The notes under the pieces are model-generated. The model was not told the DNA's origin, did not search any database, and worked only from the letters and a program-made list of their open reading frames with translations. From contig JAZLDV010000063.1 of NCBI GenBank assembly GCA_045614925.1, positions 1 through 47,577 on the forward strand: 47,577 nt of DNA, in the 5' to 3' direction. Both the position numbers and the translations under genes were made by a program. Each line of letters opens with the position of its first letter. Position 1 is the first letter of the stretch. The stretch comes from JAZLDV01 sp045614925 (lineage in GTDB: Bacteria > Bacillota_I > Bacilli_A > Erysipelotrichales > Coprobacillaceae). Positions 39,881-47,577 of this stretch are shown here, piece by piece.

Positions 39881-42800
39881 TTATCCTAACCAAGCTCCGT
39901 TAGAACCAAATTTTTGTACTTTTCCATTGATTGTTACAGTACCTGTTACCATTGCACCTTTTTCGTTGAAATAGTACCAAGTATTGTTGATTTTTAACCA
40001 ACCAGTAACCATAGCATTATTTAAATAATACCATGTACCGTTAACTTGTTGCCATCCGCTCATCATATGGCTATTCATGTAGTACCATTTTCCTCCGTCT
40101 TGAATCCATCCAGTTTTCATTTCAGAATCTAAGAAGTACCATTTTCCATTATCTTTAACCCATCCAGTTTTCATAGCTGAGTCTAAGAAATACCATTTAC
40201 CACCGTCATTTAACCATCCAGTGATCATATGGCTATTTAAGTAATACCATTGACCATCAATTTTTTGCCAACCAGTCATCATATGACTATTTAAATAGTA
40301 CCATTTGTTATTGTCTTTGATCCATCCAGTTTGCATTGCACCAGATTCATCCATAAAGTACCATTTTCCAGCATCTTTAACCCATCCAGTTTGTGCAACA
40401 CCATCTACGTAGAAGTACCACTTACCATCTACTTTTTCCCATCCATTAATAGAAGGAACAACTGGAGTGAAATCTTCATTTTTAATTGCTTTTTCAGCAT
40501 TAGCAATTAATTGTAAATATTCACTTGGAATTACTCTTGATTCTTCAGTATCTTTAGCTAATAATTTTTCTAAAGCTTCTTTTGCTGCTTTTAATTTTTC
40601 AATATGTTTAGAATCGCTAACTTCTTCTAACATTGCAGTCATTTGATTTACAAGATTTTCAGCAATATCTTTATTATTTAATGAATATGTTAATCCTGCT
40701 TTTGCAGCTTTTAATTCATTATATAATACAGTTCCATCTTCTAAACTTAAGTTTGCTTCATCAGCTAATCCAGCTTTTGCTTCGCTTAATGCATCAGCAT
40801 AAACTCTATAAGTTGAAGGAGCATAAATATTTTCTTCATTAGAAACTGCTTCGTTTACTAATGCTTTTAATGCTGTTAAATCAGCACCAGCGAATTTTAC
40901 AATTCCTGAATTTACTGCATTTTTGTATGCATTTAAGATTGTAGAAGCCATATTTGCAGTTAAGTATTCATTATTGACTGCAGCAGCTGCATTTGCTTTT
41001 GCTGATTCATATGCTTCTTTTGTTGATTTTGTCCAGTTATTTGTATTTACTGATTTTTCTAATTCTTTAGCAATTTCAGTTCTAATTGCTGCAGAACCTT
41101 CTCCATTGTTAAATGTCATAATTTCAGTGATTTCTGGAATTACATTTGTCCATTCAACTTTTAATGAAACAATAGTTTTTCCTTCTGGAACTAAGAAATC
41201 ATTTAACGCTTGTGATAATGTTCCTAGTTCAACAGTTTTATTATCACTTGTAGTTGCAGTAACTTTTGCATTACTCATTTCACCAGTTTGTACAATTCTA
41301 ATTGTTTTTACATCTTGTGGTTCTGATAAGTTATATACAAAGTGACTGTTTTTAGCAGTTGATTTATAAGTTGTTTTGAAATCACCATCTAACATTAATG
41401 ATGGATGATGTCCTTGTTCTTCAATATCTTTACTTACGATATCTTTGTTATCTTCGATACTTACGTATCCTCCACCGTTAATTACTAATTCAGAGAATGC
41501 TAACCATCTGTAATCATATGCAGAAACAACGCTTACTTTTAAGTAACGTCCTGTTGCATTCACTTCTTTATTTTCAGCGAACATATAACCTGGGTTAGAG
41601 CTATCATGCCATAATCCTTTGTCTTGTGCAGATTTAGCTGCATCTTCATTGTGTTCATTAGTAAATTCTGTTTCGATTTCTAAGATTTCAGTCCATTCTC
41701 CATCTAATGAATCAGATAATTCGAATTTAACATGTCTTGGATAATCTCTTTCAGTTTCTACTACTAAATATTTGAACGAATCCATATCGATTGTTCTACC
41801 TAAATCGATAATAGCATATTTTCCATTACCTTGTAATCCTGATAATTTACCCATAGTAGATAAGTTACCATCAAATAATTTTTGAATATTGTTTCCTGAA
41901 CGGATATCAGTTGCTGCATCACCATTAGTGAAGTTTGTTTGTACAACTTTATAAGATCCAATCACGAAATAGTTCACTTCAAATTCATCGATTGTCCATG
42001 TAATTGTATTATTTGTAGTATTAATAACTCTTACATATCTTGCATCAACTTTTTGACCTTCATATTTTTCAAATGTAATACCATTTTTAGAAACTTCTAA
42101 TTCTAATCCTGCTGGTAATGCAGATACATTAATGCTTTCAATTGCTTTAATGTTATTTAATTTAATACCTAAATAATTTCCACCATCAATAGCAACAGTT
42201 CCTTCATCTAATGCCATTTTACCTTCAGAAATATTAACAGTACATTCATTATCAAAGTTAGAATATACATTTGTACTTGATCCTTTTTCAGGAACAGTAA
42301 CAGTTAATTCAGACATGGTAATCCATGTTCCTTTTGCTTCAGTATTTCTTACTCTTACATAACGAACTGTATCATTTACTGTAATTGTATGGCTATCAAT
42401 ACCTGTAGAAACACCATTATTTTCAGTTTTTACTGTTTTCCATGTATTACCATCTGTAGATGTTTCAATAACATATTTAACAAACTTATCGCTTGTTCCT
42501 GAAGCACCTACTGCTGCATTAATTTTTTCAATATAAGTTTCAGCACCTAAATCGATACCTACATAATCACCTACATTAGCTGCATTTCCTTGCATTTTGT
42601 ACCATGCATATGTTGACACATTTCCATCAGTTAAGTTTGCATCACTATAAGTTTGATAGTTTTCCCAACCTGGTGTTTTAATAACTTTATATGAAATACC
42701 TGATTCAACTTTTTCTTCTCCACCGTTAATAACGATATCACGAACACCTAACCAAGCATTTCCATTTTCAGCTGTCGCAATTAAACGAATTCCTAATACA

Positions 42801-45076
42801 TCTGTTAATCCCATATTTTCTTTTTCAACATTATTAGGTTTATTCATTTCACTTCCATAATCTACCCAGTTAGTTCCATCAGTTGTATATTGTAATTTAC
42901 CTTTAGTAAAGGTATCATTTAAATTTGCTGATTGACCTAATCTGAAGATTACACTATCAAGATTAATAGGTTTAGAGAAAGTCATACCTACATAATCACC
43001 AACATATAATACAGTTGGATTTTTATAAATAATTTCTGTAGAAGCATTGTTATCAGTTACATAAGACATATCTCCTGTAGGAGTATCTTTACGGCTAGTA
43101 ATAAATGTATTGATTACTACATTTGGATTCATAGCTGTTTCAGCTTTTGTTCCTACATAAGATTCTAATGCTTTGATAAATGGTACGATATGTTGTACCC
43201 CTACTTCTGCATATTCAGTATGGTCTACATAGTGGAAACCATATGAACGAGAATTTGTAAATGCTAAACGTCCAGCATTATAGTTACTTAACATAACGTT
43301 ATCATCTTTAGCAATAATTCCTTTAATTGCTTGTAAATAATAAATTGCAGAATCAGTTGTATCTTGCCAGCAATTTAACCAGTAGATAATCTGATCTCTT
43401 ACTCTTTCGTTTCCTGGATTATCTTTGAAATCTTTTGCAGCTTTTTGTAAAATTGCAAAAATTTCAATAATTTCTTCACATTGTTCTGTAGTTACAGTTC
43501 CTGAAGATAATGCAGTTTTAAATTCATTTAATTTTTCTTTAATGTTTACTGATTCTTGTAAAGCAGTAACACGGCTATCCATATTTTGGTTGATCATATG
43601 TTGAGAAATTTCTCTTAATGCAGCAGAAGCTTTTGTTTCAATCGCTGAATTGTGATCAACATATTTGAATGATGCTAACCATGCATCATTTGCTTCTTCT
43701 TCACTAGACCAGATGTTCCATGAATATGAAGCATTTCCGAAAATTGCAACTTTACTTGGTTCAGATTGTTGCATTGGATTTAATACGATCCCTTGGATTT
43801 TTGAAGGATCTACATTTGGATGTAAGAATGTACTATATCCACCCATAATTAAGTGAGATTTAGAGTTATCTGTACATGGCCAGTTAATCCATAAGTAAGG
43901 ACCACGTCCTACATTATTTGTAAAAGTATTTGTGAAGTTATTTGATACTTCTCCCCATACTCTACCACCAGTCATAACGATTTGTACGTTTGCTGGGAAT
44001 TGTGCATAATATGATTGTCCATTATACATGTACTCTTGAGTACAGAATGGTAAAGTGATTTTTAAATCAGGATATGTTTTTTGCATTTCTTTTAACCATG
44101 CAGTCATATCTTCTAACATTCTAATATAGTTACTTCCACCTACGTTTGCAGCATCATCAGCTAAAATTGCGATTTGACGAACACCTGCACTAATAACTTG
44201 TTCAAATTTAGCTTGCATGATTGCTAAGTCAGCCTGATAATTTGCTTCATTACCATGACGAATTGCATTATGCATATAAGGGTGTAATGCATAAACGAAA
44301 CGACATTTTGATTCATTACCTGCATCAGCTAGAGGTTTAATCAATGTGTCTAATTCTTCTTGAGTATATAACTCTTTCCATTTACTGTTATGTTTTGGGT
44401 CATCTTTTGGAGCATAGAAATAAGAGTTTAATTTATAATATCCTCCCCATTTCATTAATTCCATACGGTCTTCTAATGACCATGGATTCCCATAATAACC
44501 TTCAATGAATCCACGGCTTTCTACGTCAGCCCAGTCTTCAACTTTAAAAGTGCTAATTCTTACACTATCCATTTGTGCTAAAACATGATATAAAGTTGTA
44601 ATACCATAGAAAGCAGAATCAGTATCTTTACCTAATACAATAATTGTATTTTCTGATGTTTCTAAATAGTATGAATCAGTTTTATCAAATAAATTTGCAG
44701 TATCAATTGTACAGTTTTCTTTTACATATTGATCTACATATCCATTAGAACCATAAATACCTACTAAGATATTTAAATTATTTTTAACTAATGATTTAGT
44801 TTCTTTTAATTGAATATCTTTTAATCCTAATGTTTCTTCTAATCTTGCTTTAGTATAAGCATCGATTCCATCTTCGTATACAACATTAGCAGTTTTTCCT
44901 AAAACCCAATTTGAATCATCATATTCAATGTTTTGAGGTTGAGGATAAAGTTCATATTGTCCATCTTGAGTGTTTCTTAATTCATAAGCGAATACAGATA
45001 AGTCACCAAAACTTCCAATAGTCATTACTAATGCTAATACAGCAGCAATAAAACGGTTTAAAATTTTATTTTCCAT
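39881..45076 (-). CDS. nagJ: Secreted multidomain O-GlcNAcase/hyaluronidase (GH84)
   Basis: Giant (1731-residue) secreted glycosidase releasing beta-linked GlcNAc from host glycoproteins. Residues 1-30 are a signal peptide; about 40-180 a GH20b-like N-domain; 185-480 the GH84 barrel with RGFIEGYYGNPWS and the catalytic Asp pair Asp307-Asp308 in AILADDAAN, matching Clostridium NagJ. A helical region follows. From about 645 to 1325 come four to five CBM32/F5-8C-type modules (WVDYGSEM, YVRVRNTEAKGTWI and YLKVSVVSAYDYRW mark their ends). FIVAR-type helices occupy 1332-1544. Nine GW-type choline/cell-wall-binding repeats plus a degenerate tenth occupy 1545-1731. There is no LPXTG. The start lies in a weak GAGAAAAACGAA context, and a 165-base leader precedes it. 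Confidence 0.95.
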   Translation of the reverse strand: MENKILNRFIAAVLALVMTIGSFGDLSVFAYELRNTQDGQYELYPQPQNIEYDDSNWVLGKTANVVYEDGIDAYTKARLEETLGLKDIQLKETKSLVKNNLNILVGIYGSNGYVDQYVKENCTIDTANLFDKTDSYYLETSENTIIVLGKDTDSAFYGITTLYHVLAQMDSVRISTFKVEDWADVESRGFIEGYYGNPWSLEDRMELMKWGGYYKLNSYFYAPKDDPKHNSKWKELYTQEELDTLIKPLADAGNESKCRFVYALHPYMHNAIRHGNEANYQADLAIMQAKFEQVISAGVRQIAILADDAANVGGSNYIRMLEDMTAWLKEMQKTYPDLKITLPFCTQEYMYNGQSYYAQFPANVQIVMTGGRVWGEVSNNFTNTFTNNVGRGPYLWINWPCTDNSKSHLIMGGYSTFLHPNVDPSKIQGIVLNPMQQSEPSKVAIFGNASYSWNIWSSEEEANDAWLASFKYVDHNSAIETKASAALREISQHMINQNMDSRVTALQESVNIKEKLNEFKTALSSGTVTTEQCEEIIEIFAILQKAAKDFKDNPGNERVRDQIIYWLNCWQDTTDSAIYYLQAIKGIIAKDDNVMLSNYNAGRLAFTNSRSYGFHYVDHTEYAEVGVQHIVPFIKALESYVGTKAETAMNPNVVINTFITSRKDTPTGDMSYVTDNNASTEIIYKNPTVLYVGDYVGMTFSKPINLDSVIFRLGQSANLNDTFTKGKLQYTTDGTNWVDYGSEMNKPNNVEKENMGLTDVLGIRLIATAENGNAWLGVRDIVINGGEEKVESGISYKVIKTPGWENYQTYSDANLTDGNVSTYAWYKMQGNAANVGDYVGIDLGAETYIEKINAAVGASGTSDKFVKYVIETSTDGNTWKTVKTENNGVSTGIDSHTITVNDTVRYVRVRNTEAKGTWITMSELTVTVPEKGSSTNVYSNFDNECTVNISEGKMALDEGTVAIDGGNYLGIKLNNIKAIESINVSALPAGLELEVSKNGITFEKYEGQKVDARYVRVINTTNNTITWTIDEFEVNYFVIGSYKVVQTNFTNGDAATDIRSGNNIQKLFDGNLSTMGKLSGLQGNGKYAIIDLGRTIDMDSFKYLVVETERDYPRHVKFELSDSLDGEWTEILEIETEFTNEHNEDAAKSAQDKGLWHDSSNPGYMFAENKEVNATGRYLKVSVVSAYDYRWLAFSELVINGGGYVSIEDNKDIVSKDIEEQGHHPSLMLDGDFKTTYKSTAKNSHFVYNLSEPQDVKTIRIVQTGEMSNAKVTATTSDNKTVELGTLSQALNDFLVPEGKTIVSLKVEWTNVIPEITEIMTFNNGEGSAAIRTEIAKELEKSVNTNNWTKSTKEAYESAKANAAAAVNNEYLTANMASTILNAYKNAVNSGIVKFAGADLTALKALVNEAVSNEENIYAPSTYRVYADALSEAKAGLADEANLSLEDGTVLYNELKAAKAGLTYSLNNKDIAENLVNQMTAMLEEVSDSKHIEKLKAAKEALEKLLAKDTEESRVIPSEYLQLIANAEKAIKNEDFTPVVPSINGWEKVDGKWYFYVDGVAQTGWVKDAGKWYFMDESGAMQTGWIKDNNKWYYLNSHMMTGWQKIDGQWYYLNSHMITGWLNDGGKWYFLDSAMKTGWVKDNGKWYFLDSEMKTGWIQDGGKWYYMNSHMMSGWQQVNGTWYYLNNAMVTGWLKINNTWYYFNEKGAMVTGTVTINGKVQKFGSNGAWLG
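39884..40444 (-). repeat. Tandem choline/cell-wall-binding repeats in nagJ
   Basis: Coding repeat with 54-base units at its core: six 18-residue units flanked by 19-20-residue units, each with the pattern GW-x6-WY-x(2)-MxT. The unit sequences have diverged at DNA level. Such repeats bind choline or other wall-polymer ligands and would hold the enzyme at the cell surface. Confidence 0.9.
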
Positions 45077-45128
45077 TTCGTTTTTCTCATGACATATTCA
45101 AATATGCCTTCTCCTTTCTTAAATTTTT

Positions 45129-45205
45129 AATTATAAAGAGTTATAAATTGTTTTTTTATAAAGGTGGAATCATAAAAAAAACAATGAAAAAACTCCTTTA
45201 TAATT
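45129..45205 (-). promoter_or_regulatory. Long hairpin in the nagJ 5' leader
   Basis: Outer arms AATTATAAAGAGTT (45129-45142) and AACTCCTTTATAATT (45191-45205), inner arms ATTGTTTTTTTAT (45147-45159) and ATAAAAAAAACAAT (45172-45185), and a 12-base loop. The transcript would fold into about 27 imperfect pairs upstream of the ribosome binding site. The 5' arm contains an AAGGAG element. Confidence 0.6.
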
Positions 45206-45218
45206 AATGAAAAAATTT

Positions 45219-45240
45219 ACTAAAACGGTTACATTTTAGT
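45219..45240 (-). promoter_or_regulatory. cre-like operator at the nagJ start point
   Basis: Minus-strand AATGTAACCGTTTTAGT within a larger dyad (ACTAAAA at one end, TTTTAGT at the other). TGTAACCGTTTTAG fits the catabolite-response consensus TGWAANCGNTNWCA at 12 of 14 positions. It begins at the predicted transcription start, a repressing position. Confidence 0.65.
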
Positions 45241-45247
45241 CATAAAA

Positions 45248-45276
45248 ATTATATTATTTTTGTAATTAAAAGTCAA
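45248..45276 (-). promoter_or_regulatory. nagJ promoter
   Basis: Minus-strand TTGACT (45276-45271), 17-base spacer and TATAAT (45253-45248). The implied leader is about 165 bases. Confidence 0.85.
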
Positions 45277-45315
45277 TTTATACTCATATATCAACTGTAC
45301 TTGAACATAACAAAA

Positions 45316-45344
45316 AAAGGAAATAGAGCTTGTCTATTTCCTTT
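45316..45344 (-). terminator. Terminator of the mgl/InlB-repeat operon
   Basis: Stem AAAGGAAATAGA / TCTATTTCCTTT with loop GCTTG, 7 bases after the stop of the InlB-repeat gene, with a U-run on the minus strand. Confidence 0.85.
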
Positions 45345-45351
45345 ATATTTT

Positions 45352-45708
45352 TTATTTTTCAACCCATTTTGCATATAGAGTCATGCTTTCAGATACCTTA
45401 TCAGTTTCAATATTCCATGGAATAGAATAATTTTCATCTCTATACCATCCAGCAAATTCATATCCTTCTCTAGTTGGTATATTTTCGACGATTATAATAT
45501 CATCATACATAAGTTTCTGAGTTTCTACATGAGTTCCACCTACAGTATCAAATTTAACAGTGAAACCATTATTATTAATAACGAACATCAATGCTAATAC
45601 AAATATAATACACATAACAATAACAATTTTGTTTGCTGTATCTACACTCATATTTACTTTATCGTATAATCCACCTTTGCGTTCATTATTATTTAATGTG
45701 TTTTCCAC
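45352..45708 (-). CDS. Membrane-anchored InlB B-repeat protein
   Basis: Protein of about 118 residues with a short charged N-terminus, one transmembrane helix (VIVMCIIFVLALMFVINN) and a single Listeria-Bacteroides (Flg_new/InlB B) repeat outside the cell: VKFDTVGGTHVETQ, then REGYEFAGWYRDEN and MTLYAKW. The frame opens with ATG at 45714, but GGAGG lies only one base before it; the GTG two codons later (45708) has 7-base spacing and is preferred. It follows mglC by 16 bases and ends the operon. Such repeats are adhesive or structural; a link with sugar uptake is unclear. Confidence 0.8.
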   Translation of the reverse strand: MENTLNNNERKGGLYDKVNMSVDTANKIVIVMCIIFVLALMFVINNNGFTVKFDTVGGTHVETQKLMYDDIIIVENIPTREGYEFAGWYRDENYSIPWNIETDKVSESMTLYAKWVEK

Positions 45709-45724
45709 TTTCATTCCTCCAATA

Positions 45725-46786
45725 CTATTTACGAGCTAAATATTTACGCATATCGATAGATACTGCACCTAAGATAATAATACCTTTGATGATATATAAC
45801 ATATTTGCATCTACAGATAAGAAGTTTAATCCTACGAAGATTAATTGTAATAAGAATACACCTAATACGATACCAGAAATTTTACCAGTACCACCTACGA
45901 ATGAAACCCCACCGATAACGCAAGCAGCGATAGCGTCACACTCATAGTTTAAACCAGTGTTTGCAGAACATGATGCGATACGAGCACCATCGATAAATCC
46001 AGTAATACCATACATAGCACCAGCTAACATGAATACCATAACGATTGTTAAGAATACGTTAACACCTGATACGTGAGCAGCTTCTTCATTTGAACCTACT
46101 GCGAACATGTTTTTACCGAATTTAGTTTTATTCCAGATTACCCACATGATAACTGTTAATAATGCTGAATATAATACATATCTAGGAACTGAAGTAGTAC
46201 CAATAGTAAATAAAGTTCCTTTAATAGCATTTAAGTATCCTTCATCCATACCAGATAAAGTTTGACCATTGTTTCCACCGATCATTAAGAACATTAATAC
46301 GATACCGAATACGATTAATTGAGTAGATAATGTAACGATGAATGGATGTAATTTAAATTTAGCAACGAAGAATCCGTTAACTAAACCAATTGTAGCACCT
46401 ACAGCCATAACGATTAATAATACAACGATTAATGGCATTGTTGGAATACCATCTAACATTTTGTTAGCATAACCAGTCATTTGTAATAAAGCAGCAGAGA
46501 TACAAGCTGTTAAACCAACACAACGACCAGCAGAAATATCTGTACCAGTTAAAACGATACATCCTGCGATACCTAAAGCGATAGGTAATTTTGCAGCAGT
46601 TAATGAAATAATGTTAACGATTGAAGGTACTGATAAGAATGCAGGTACCTTAACAGAGATATAAATAACTGCAACAGCAATGATAATATACATTGCATTA
46701 TTTAATAATAATTCGCTAATTTGTCTTTTTTGATCTGCTTTTGACATTTCTTTAAAAGCAGCCATTTTAGCTTTTAATGAATTCAT
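45725..46786 (-). CDS. mglC: Galactose/methyl-galactoside ABC transporter permease
   Basis: Membrane subunit of the MglBAC sugar importer, 353 residues with about ten helices. It has the BPD_transp_2 family pattern: GIAGCIVLTGTDISAGR, IGLVNGFFVAKFKLHPFIVTLST, GKNMFAVGSNEEAAHVSGVNV (EAA-like cytoplasmic loop) and IAACVIGGVSFVGGTGKISG. The length and the TDIS/AGR segment fit MglC rather than RbsC. The ATG at 46786 lies 8 bases after GGAGGAGT; an ATG at 46804 lacks a site. It is preceded by mglA. The binding protein gene mglB would lie to the right of the window. Confidence 0.93.
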   Translation of the reverse strand: MNSLKAKMAAFKEMSKADQKRQISELLLNNAMYIIIAVAVIYISVKVPAFLSVPSIVNIISLTAAKLPIALGIAGCIVLTGTDISAGRCVGLTACISAALLQMTGYANKMLDGIPTMPLIVVLLIVMAVGATIGLVNGFFVAKFKLHPFIVTLSTQLIVFGIVLMFLMIGGNNGQTLSGMDEGYLNAIKGTLFTIGTTSVPRYVLYSALLTVIMWVIWNKTKFGKNMFAVGSNEEAAHVSGVNVFLTIVMVFMLAGAMYGITGFIDGARIASCSANTGLNYECDAIAACVIGGVSFVGGTGKISGIVLGVFLLQLIFVGLNFLSVDANMLYIIKGIIILGAVSIDMRKYLARK

Positions 46787-46806
46787 TTTTTTTACTCCTC
46801 CCATTT

Positions 46807-47577
46807 TTATGCATATTTAGCAGCTAAAGCCATAATTTCTTCTTGAGATGTAGTTGCAACATCAACTTCACCAGCTAATCTTCCACCTGACATAACTAAA
46901 ATACGATCACAAATACCTAATAATTCAGGCATTTCTGAAGAAACAACAATACATGTTTTTCCTTTTTTTGTTAAGTCGATGATTAATTCGTAAATTTCGT
47001 ATTTAGCACCTACGTCGATACCACGTGTAGGTTCATCTAATAATAATACGTTTGGTTCTGTTAATAACCAACGTCCAAGGATAACTTTTTGTTGGTTCCC
47101 ACCTGATAATGAACGAATTTTTGTTTCTTGGTTAGGAGTTTTAATATGCATTGCATTAATACTCCATTCAGTTACTTCTTTCATTTTATCTTTACTTAAG
47201 AAAGGACCTTTCTTATAGTTATCTAAACTTGAAATAACTGTATTTTCACGGATATCTTCAATACCAAAGATTCCTGTTGCACGTCTTTCTTCTGTTAATA
47301 ACGCGAAACCATTTTTAATAGAATCTTTTGGATTTTTGTTTTTAATTTCTTTACCATCTAAGAAAATTTGTCCACTCTTACGTGTAGCATTACCGAAAAT
47401 ATTTTCTAATAACTCAGTACGTCCTGAACCATCAAGACCAGCTACTCCTAAGATTTCTCCTTTTCTAGCTGTGAAAGAAACATCTTTTAGTTTAGAATAC
47501 ATAGCAGTTAATCCTTTAACTTCTAAGTATGTATCCCCAACTTCATGTTCTTTTGGAGGATAACGATTAGTTAATTC
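46807..47577 (-). CDS. mglA: Galactose/methyl-galactoside ABC transporter ATPase, C-terminal part
   Basis: C-terminal half of a double-ATPase sugar transport protein, cut by the window edge. The frame is open from the edge (256 residues), through ELTNRYPPKEHEVGD, then the second ATPase domain with KDVSFTARKGEI, degenerate Walker A GLDGSGRTE, signature LSGGNQQKV, Walker B VLLLDEPTRGID and VSSEMPELLGICDRILVM. The NRYPPK linker is typical of MglA. The first ATPase domain is beyond the window. An internal ATG at 47502 is not the start. It is followed by mglC with 20 bases between. Confidence 0.93.
   Translation of the reverse strand, partial: ELTNRYPPKEHEVGDTYLEVKGLTAMYSKLKDVSFTARKGEILGVAGLDGSGRTELLENIFGNATRKSGQIFLDGKEIKNKNPKDSIKNGFALLTEERRATGIFGIEDIRENTVISSLDNYKKGPFLSKDKMKEVTEWSINAMHIKTPNQETKIRSLSGGNQQKVILGRWLLTEPNVLLLDEPTRGIDVGAKYEIYELIIDLTKKGKTCIVVSSEMPELLGICDRILVMSGGRLAGEVDVATTSQEEIMALAAKYA

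Noticed and set aside
39768..39893. N-terminal extension with a hydrophobic segment on the 148-residue unknown protein
   Set aside because: It would overlap the nagJ stop and its terminator; AAGGAGT marks the start at 39767.
39884..40444. Regular 54-base periodicity resembling an array
   Set aside because: The units are in-frame GW-type protein repeats of nagJ with variable DNA, not CRISPR repeats and spacers.
40923..41345. Plus-strand frame of 140 codons
   Set aside because: Lies fully antisense to nagJ, has no ribosome binding site and its composition mirrors the sense codons.
45633..45947. Plus-strand frame of 104 codons
   Set aside because: Antisense to the InlB-repeat gene and mglC, with no supporting start signal.
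1..47577. Search for insertion sequences, phage genes, tRNA, rRNA or CRISPR
   Set aside because: No transposase, integrase, cas, tRNA-like or rRNA sequence was recognised by reading both strands.

Overview
The window is strongly AT-rich, with AGGAGG-type ribosome binding sites, T-box leaders, a glycine riboswitch, a type III glutamine synthetase, an RNA polymerase delta subunit and ABC-F, SipW-type and choline-binding-type repeat proteins. Together these point to a Gram-positive Firmicute, most likely a gut Erysipelotrichia (Coprobacillaceae-like). The placement is inference; no rRNA gene is present to confirm it.

Layout. 1-1941: 5' part of a secreted sialidase that runs off the left edge. 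2089-4552: DUF1934-argS-rpoE operon, divergent from a class A penicillin-binding protein (4614-6467). 6508-8527: small membrane protein, GNAT enzyme and HD-domain dNTP hydrolase. 8582-12640: polar amino-acid ABC transporter plus M20 amidohydrolase, led by two tandem T-box riboswitches. 12768-17815: Na/phosphate cotransporter with a PhoP-box-like promoter, DUF975 protein, helical protein, metallophosphoesterase and PHP phosphoesterase. 17859-19419: tandem glycine riboswitch and alanine/glycine:cation symporter. 19430-21728: DUF1287 protein, double GNAT and methyltransferase in a tight cluster. 21798-25455: acn-icd-gntR operon with two palindromes at its promoter. 25567-31182: zinc-ribbon protein, ABC-F protein, VanZ-like protein, MESH1-like hydrolase, YczE-like protein, GNAT and EamA transporter. 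31201-32724: SipW-type secreted beta-helix protein. 32839-35724: glnN and a GntR/UTRA regulator. 35802-39767: YfcE-like phosphodiesterase, exoA, GyrI-like protein, nrdG, secreted nuclease and a small unknown. 39881-45276: giant secreted O-GlcNAcase (NagJ type) with a long, structured leader. 45352-47577: mglA-mglC galactose transporter genes and a membrane-anchored InlB-repeat protein; mglA runs off the right edge.

How it fits together. The two large glycosidases at the ends (sialidase, O-GlcNAcase) suit host mucin-glycan foraging, and the mgl transporter would import a released sugar. A similar 17-bp site (13/17 identical) lies upstream of both glycosidases, which is the most interesting regulatory observation here. 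Nitrogen and amino-acid supply is the second theme: an amino-acid transporter under tandem T-boxes (probable arginine specifier), a glycine-sensing symporter gene, aconitase and isocitrate dehydrogenase giving 2-oxoglutarate, and glutamine synthetase III. I saw no mobile element, CRISPR array, tRNA or rRNA. The longest stretch without a gene (12102-12767) is filled by the two T-box leaders.
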